A DNA stretch of 64,000 bases from Bradyrhizobium sp. Ghvi. GTDB lineage: Bacteria > Pseudomonadota > Alphaproteobacteria > Rhizobiales > Xanthobacteraceae. Positions 60,071 through 64,000 of the stretch are shown in pieces (the stretch's first letter is position 1; each line of letters begins with the position of its first letter). The translations under genes were made by a program, and so were the position numbers. The notes beneath the pieces are model-generated. The model saw nothing but the letters and a program-made list of their open reading frames with translations, made no database searches and had not been told where the DNA came from. The DNA is taken from contig NZ_FOVU01000008.1 of assembly GCF_900115265.1 (NCBI RefSeq), positions 248,001-312,000 on the forward strand, in the 5' to 3' direction.

Positions 60071-61741
60071 CTAGCTCGCCGCCTTGAGCAGCCGGTCCGC
60101 GGCGGCCCGCGCCTCGGCCGTGATCTCGGCGCCGGCGAGCATGCGGGCGATTTCCTCGCGGCGGTGGTCGTCGGCAAGCGCATTGACGCGGGTGGCAACG
60201 CGCTTGCCCTTGTCCAGCGCATCCTTGGAGATCAACAGATGCTGGTCGGCGCGGGCGGCCACCTGAGGGGCATGGGTCACGGCCATCACCTGGACCTTGC
60301 CGGCAAGCCGCCCCAGCCGGGCTCCGATGGCATCCGCGACCGCGCCGCCGACGCCGGTGTCGATTTCGTCGAAGACGAGCGTCGGCGCGGAGCCGCGGTC
60401 GGACAGCACGACCTTGAGCGCCAAGAGGAAGCGCGAAAGCTCACCGCCGGAGGCGACCTTCATCATCGGACCCGGCTTGGTGCCTGGATTAGTCTGCACC
60501 CAGAATTCGACACGGTCGAAGCCTTGCGGGCCTGGCGCGGCCTCGTCCGATGTGACCTGGGTGATGAATTTGGCGCGCTCGAGCTTGAGCGGCGCGAGCT
60601 CGGCGTTGACGGCCTTGTTGAGCTTCTCCGCCGATTTCTGCCGCGCGGCAGAGAGCTTCTTCGCCGCTGCCGCATACCGCGCATCGGCCTCGATTGCAGC
60701 CTGCTCCAGCTTCTTCAAGCGCGACGCACCGGCATCGATCAGCACGACGTCGGCGGCGTATTTGGCGGCCAGTGCCGCCAGGCCATCGACCGGCGTCGAA
60801 TATTTGCGCGAGGCGGCGCGCAGAGCGAACAGCCGCTCTTCGATGCGCTCGAGCTCGGCCGGGTCGAAATCGGTTGCGGCAAGCGCCGCCTGGAGATGCT
60901 GGTCGGCCTCCTCCAGCGCGTTGATGGCGACGTCGATCGCCTTCACGGCGGGCTCGACCAGCGCCGGCGAATTGACGCCGCGGCGCTCCAGCCGGCGCAC
61001 CGCGGCCGACAGCGCAGCGACCGGCGAATGATGGCCGCCGACGACCTCCTGCGCCTCCCGCAGATCGGAGGCGATCTTCTCGCCCTGCATCATGGTGGTG
61101 CGGCGATGGGCCAGCGAGGTCTCCTCGCCGTCCTTGGGCGCGAGCTGCTTGAGCTCGTCGGAGGCGTGGCGCAGATAATCAGCTTCACGCGCGGCGCGCT
61201 CCATGCCGGCGCGATGCTCTTCCAGCTCGGTATTGGCGGAGCGGCGCGCGTCCCAGAGTGCTTCGACAGCCGCGACATCCTTTTCGAGGCCGGCAAAGGC
61301 ATCGAGCAGGCGGCGATGCGTGGCGGCATCGACCAGCGCGCGCTCGTCATGCTGGCCGTGGATCTCGACCAGTGCGGCGCCGACCGCCTTCAGCGTCTGC
61401 ACGCTGATCGACTGGTCATTGATGAAGGCGCGGGTACGGCCGTCGGCGAGCTGGACACGGCGGAGGATCATCTCCCCGGTATCGTCGAGCCCGTTTTCGG
61501 CCAGGATTTTCGTCGCGGGGTGATTCTTCGGGATATCGAAGACGGCGGTGACCTGACCCTGCTCCGCGCCATGGCGCACGAGGCCCGCATCGCCGCGGCC
61601 GCCGAGCGCCAGCGCAAAAGCATCGAGCAGAATGGATTTGCCCGCACCGGTCTCGCCGGTCAAAACCGCAAGTCCGGTGGCGAATTCGATATCGAGCCGT
61701 TCGATCAGGACGATGTCACGGATCGACAGACGCGCCAGCAT
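60071..61741 (-). CDS. recN: DNA repair protein RecN
   Basis: 556 residues, an SMC-like ATPase: Walker A GETGAGKS (29-36), coiled-coil arms through the middle, signature region VASGGELSRFLLALKVVL and Walker B TLVFDEIDTGVGG followed by AVTHAPQVAARADQHLL. RecN promotes repair of DNA double-strand breaks. Same strand and order as bamD - recN - ligA in other alphaproteobacteria; gap to bamD 24 bp. Confidence 0.95.
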   Translation of the reverse strand: MLARLSIRDIVLIERLDIEFATGLAVLTGETGAGKSILLDAFALALGGRGDAGLVRHGAEQGQVTAVFDIPKNHPATKILAENGLDDTGEMILRRVQLADGRTRAFINDQSISVQTLKAVGAALVEIHGQHDERALVDAATHRRLLDAFAGLEKDVAAVEALWDARRSANTELEEHRAGMERAAREADYLRHASDELKQLAPKDGEETSLAHRRTTMMQGEKIASDLREAQEVVGGHHSPVAALSAAVRRLERRGVNSPALVEPAVKAIDVAINALEEADQHLQAALAATDFDPAELERIEERLFALRAASRKYSTPVDGLAALAAKYAADVVLIDAGASRLKKLEQAAIEADARYAAAAKKLSAARQKSAEKLNKAVNAELAPLKLERAKFITQVTSDEAAPGPQGFDRVEFWVQTNPGTKPGPMMKVASGGELSRFLLALKVVLSDRGSAPTLVFDEIDTGVGGAVADAIGARLGRLAGKVQVMAVTHAPQVAARADQHLLISKDALDKGKRVATRVNALADDHRREEIARMLAGAEITAEARAAADRLLKAAS

Positions 61742-61765
61742 GGAACCAAATTTCCTAGCCGAGAC

Positions 61766-62656
61766 CTAGAGGCCTATCTTATTGAAGGTCCGGCTGATCC
61801 AGGACCCCTGATTCTCGCTCGGCTCGAGACCGCCGGATTTTACAAGATTATAGGCGTCCTTGTACCAGCGGCTGTCAGGAAAATTGTGGCCGAGCACGGC
61901 GGCGGCGGTCTGGGCCTCGCCGACGATGCCGATCGACATATAGGCCTCGGTGAGGCGGTAGAGCGCTTCCTCGACGTGGCGCGTGGTCTGGTACTGCGTC
62001 ACGACGGCCTTGTAACGGTTGATCGCGGCGGTGTAGTCGCGCTTCTGCATGTAATAGCGGCCGACCGCCATTTCCTTGCCGGCGAGCTGGTCGCGGGCGC
62101 CCTCGATCTTGGCCTTGGCGGACGTCGCATATTCGGACGTCGGATATTTGCGCACCACCTCTTCCAGAGCGGCGATCGCCTTCTCGGTGCGGCCCTGGTC
62201 GCGATTGATGTCCGGGATCTGGTCGTAATGCGAGGCGGCGATCAGGTACTGCGCATAGGCAGCGTCCGGGCTGCCGGGATGCAGCGTGACGTAGCGGGTC
62301 GCAGCACCGATGCAGCTGTCATAGTCGCCGCCCTGGTAGGACGCGTAGGCCGACATCAGCAGCGATTTGCGCGCCCAGTCCGAATAAGGATGCTGGCGGT
62401 CGACTTCCTCGAACTTCTTGTTCGCCGCCTTCATGTCCTTCTTTTCGTTCATGAGGTACAAGCCCTCATTGTAGATCTTGTCGGCGGGCTCCTCGACGAA
62501 GGTGTCGTCCTTGTTGAGAAACTTGTCCCAGAGCGCGCCGGTGCCGCAGCCCGCCAGCGGCAAGGCAAGCACGAAAAGGGTCGCGGCCTGAAGCAGCCGA
62601 CGTGTCCCGATCGGAGAAACCAAGAGATATCCGCGCGTCATACGCTGTGCCGACAT
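61766..62656 (-). CDS. bamD: Outer membrane assembly lipoprotein BamD
   Basis: 296 residues. Lipoprotein signal with LAGC lipobox (Cys37) and five TPR-like repeats, including KKFEEVDRQHPYSDWARKSLLMSAYASYQGGDYDSCIGAA and AIAALEEVVRKYPTSEYATSAKAKI (first repeat cited by its start KKFEEVDRQHP). BamD is the essential partner of BamA in outer-membrane protein insertion. ATG at 62656 has AGGT ten bases upstream. recN follows by 24 bp. Confidence 0.95.
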   Translation of the reverse strand: MSAQRMTRGYLLVSPIGTRRLLQAATLFVLALPLAGCGTGALWDKFLNKDDTFVEEPADKIYNEGLYLMNEKKDMKAANKKFEEVDRQHPYSDWARKSLLMSAYASYQGGDYDSCIGAATRYVTLHPGSPDAAYAQYLIAASHYDQIPDINRDQGRTEKAIAALEEVVRKYPTSEYATSAKAKIEGARDQLAGKEMAVGRYYMQKRDYTAAINRYKAVVTQYQTTRHVEEALYRLTEAYMSIGIVGEAQTAAAVLGHNFPDSRWYKDAYNLVKSGGLEPSENQGSWISRTFNKIGL

Positions 62657-62695
62657 GAATTTTAGACCTGACGCCCTGTGATGCGGTGCCCGCTA

Positions 62696-62717
62696 GCCCA
62701 TGATCCCCATCATGGGC
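62696..62717. terminator. Hairpin GCCCATGAT-CCCC-ATCATGGGC between lpxC and bamD
   Basis: Perfect 9-bp arms, 40 bp upstream of the bamD ATG on the minus strand. It may attenuate read-through from lpxC or act in the bamD leader. No T-run follows. Confidence 0.4.
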
Positions 62718-62891
62718 GCGAAATGTAACCGTGGTGCCTGCCACGCGACCACGTCGGTGTAACCGAAAATCGATTGTTAACCCATCGGATAGGCAGGCAT
62801 TCCGCCCGGAATAAGGCGAAAACGCCGCAATCCTAGTCGATCATGGTTACCAGGAGTTTCCCGGAGAAAGGCCGCCGACCGCACTTGGCGT

Positions 62892-63854
62892 TCAGGACAC
62901 GTCCGGCCCGTAGGCCGCGGCGATCCGGCCGCCAACGATACCGCTGCCAACCTCGACCACGGGACGCGTGGTGCGGCGGGCCGCCTCACCCTCGACCACC
63001 CGCCAGGCGGTACGGTCGGCGAGCATCGCGGTCAGGACAGCGTGGTTGAGCTTGTGGCCGCCGCGCACCGAGCGATAGGCACCAAGCAACGGCAGGCCGG
63101 CCAGCGCGAGATCGCCGATTACGTCCAGCACCTTGTGGCGGGCGCATTCATCGGCGTAGCGCAGGCCCTCGGCGTTGAGCAGTCGCTCGTCGTCGAACAC
63201 GACGGTATTTTCGAAGGAGGCGCCAAGCGCATAGCCTGCGCTCCAGAGCCGGGCAACATCACCCATCAGACCGAAGGTCCGGGCACGGCCGACTTCGCGG
63301 CGGAAGCGTTCCGGATTGACATCGAAACCATAGCTCTGCTGGCCGATGACGGGATTGGTGAAGTCGATCTCGACCTCGGCGCGGAATCCATTGGCGTAGG
63401 GCCGGATCTCACCGAAGGCGTCACCCATCTTGACCGAGACCGGCTTCAAGACCTGGATGAACCGGCGCTGTGCCGGCTGGCTGACGATGCCGGCCTGATC
63501 GATGGCCGCGATGAAGGCCGCGGCGCTGCCGTCCATGATCGGTACTTCCGGACCATCGACTTCGATGATGGCGTTGTCGACACCCATGCCCCGCAGCGCA
63601 GCAAGCACATGCTCGGCGGTGGAGATCAGCGGACCGTTGCGGTCGCCGAGGACGGTCGCCAAATCGGTTGCAACGACCTGCTCGGCGGTCGCTTGGATCT
63701 CGCGGTCACATCCCTCAAGTCCGGTGCGGACAAAAATAAAACCCGCATCGATAGGTGCAGGTCCCAACGTGAGGGTGACGGGAAGACCGGAATGAACGCC
63801 AACGCCGGCCACGGTGGCTTGCGCACGAAGCGTTGTTTGCCGGCTAAATTTCAT
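62892..63854 (-). CDS. lpxC: UDP-3-O-acyl-N-acetylglucosamine deacetylase LpxC
   Basis: 320 residues from ATG at 63854; an upstream in-frame start at 63869 adds five residues without a ribosome site. Zinc ligands: His82 (STAEHVLAAL), His240 and Asp244 (HKVLDVIGD); catalytic His267 (RGGHKLN) and Glu81. This is the committed step of lipid A synthesis. It lies upstream of bamD, as in the ftsZ-lpxC-bamD order of this clade; ftsZ would lie beyond the right edge. Confidence 0.97.
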   Translation of the reverse strand: MKFSRQTTLRAQATVAGVGVHSGLPVTLTLGPAPIDAGFIFVRTGLEGCDREIQATAEQVVATDLATVLGDRNGPLISTAEHVLAALRGMGVDNAIIEVDGPEVPIMDGSAAAFIAAIDQAGIVSQPAQRRFIQVLKPVSVKMGDAFGEIRPYANGFRAEVEIDFTNPVIGQQSYGFDVNPERFRREVGRARTFGLMGDVARLWSAGYALGASFENTVVFDDERLLNAEGLRYADECARHKVLDVIGDLALAGLPLLGAYRSVRGGHKLNHAVLTAMLADRTAWRVVEGEAARRTTRPVVEVGSGIVGGRIAAAYGPDVS

Positions 63855-64000
63855 CAGGAACCGCCCCACTACGACCCATTGCGACTTATACTAGACCCGA
63901 CTGATCGATTGAGATCGACCGTCCGAATCTCCGTATCCCCAAGTCACGCCCGAACCATAGTCACTGCCCTAAACAGCGCCAACTCACGCTTTTTTACCGA

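Noticed and set aside
59825..62665. Very long plus-strand open frame opposite ligA, recN and bamD
   Set aside because: Composition is typical of an antisense shadow in GC-rich DNA. Three well-defined genes occupy the other strand.

Overview
The window looks like chromosomal DNA from a GC-rich alphaproteobacterium, most probably Bradyrhizobium or a close relative. Evidence: strongly G/C-biased third codon positions; the block lpxC - bamD - recN - ligA at the right end, in the order that follows ftsZ in Caulobacter and Rhizobiales; a DUF2336 protein; a single orphan Flp pilin; many ABC/TRAP uptake and LysR genes; and short GC-rich palindromic repeats of the Bradyrhizobium/Rhodopseudomonas type between genes. 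No rRNA, tRNA, CRISPR array, integrase or insertion sequence was seen. About 52 protein-coding loci are described; two of them are broken.

Layout. 0-6.9 kb: a left-truncated DUF2336 gene, a large AsmA-like envelope protein, and a cytochrome P450 divergent from a TetR regulator across a perfect 12-bp inverted repeat. 6.9-15 kb: two large cyclic-di-GMP enzymes (PAS-PAS-GAF-GGDEF-EAL and CHASE-GGDEF-EAL) around an MFS transporter, plus an orphan Leu/Ile/Val-type binding protein divergent from the second enzyme. 14.9-18.8 kb: a TRAP operon (Tat-exported DctP, fused DctQM, D-2-hydroxyacid dehydrogenase). 19-27.4 kb: DoxX/LysR pair, caspase-like protease, SulP transporter, a His/Gly-rich Spy-like protein and an FAD-linked oxidase. 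27.4-36.4 kb: thioesterase, DUF1328 peptide, UvrD helicase carrying an in-frame palindromic insertion, orphan HicB, Cys-rich protein, a frameshifted OmpA-like gene, DUF962, epimerase, isoprenylcysteine-methyltransferase-like protein and sorbosone dehydrogenase. 36.5-43.3 kb: aspartate dehydrogenase and LysR divergent from tartrate/malate dehydrogenase, two related lipase-like proteins, and an ABC-2 exporter. 43.4-46 kb: a compact HbpS - alcohol dehydrogenase - LysR cassette that reads as acquired DNA. 46-57.6 kb: L,D-transpeptidase, peptidase remnant, GDPD, spermidine-synthase-like fusion, PYROXD2-like oxidoreductase, Flp pilin, PrmA, aminopeptidase P and a Bcr/CflA transporter. 57.7-64 kb: ligA, recN, bamD, lpxC.

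Most of the content is ordinary free-living alphaproteobacterial metabolism and envelope biology. I did not find a clear undescribed multigene system. The observations most worth a second look are the 84-bp palindromic element spliced in frame into uvrD, with a degenerate intergenic relative 21 kb away; the frameshifted OmpA gene; the TRAP-linked dehydrogenase without the usual catalytic Glu; the P450/TetR operator; the acquired cassette with a repeated CCTTCCAT motif; and the Flp pilin that most likely starts at TTG.
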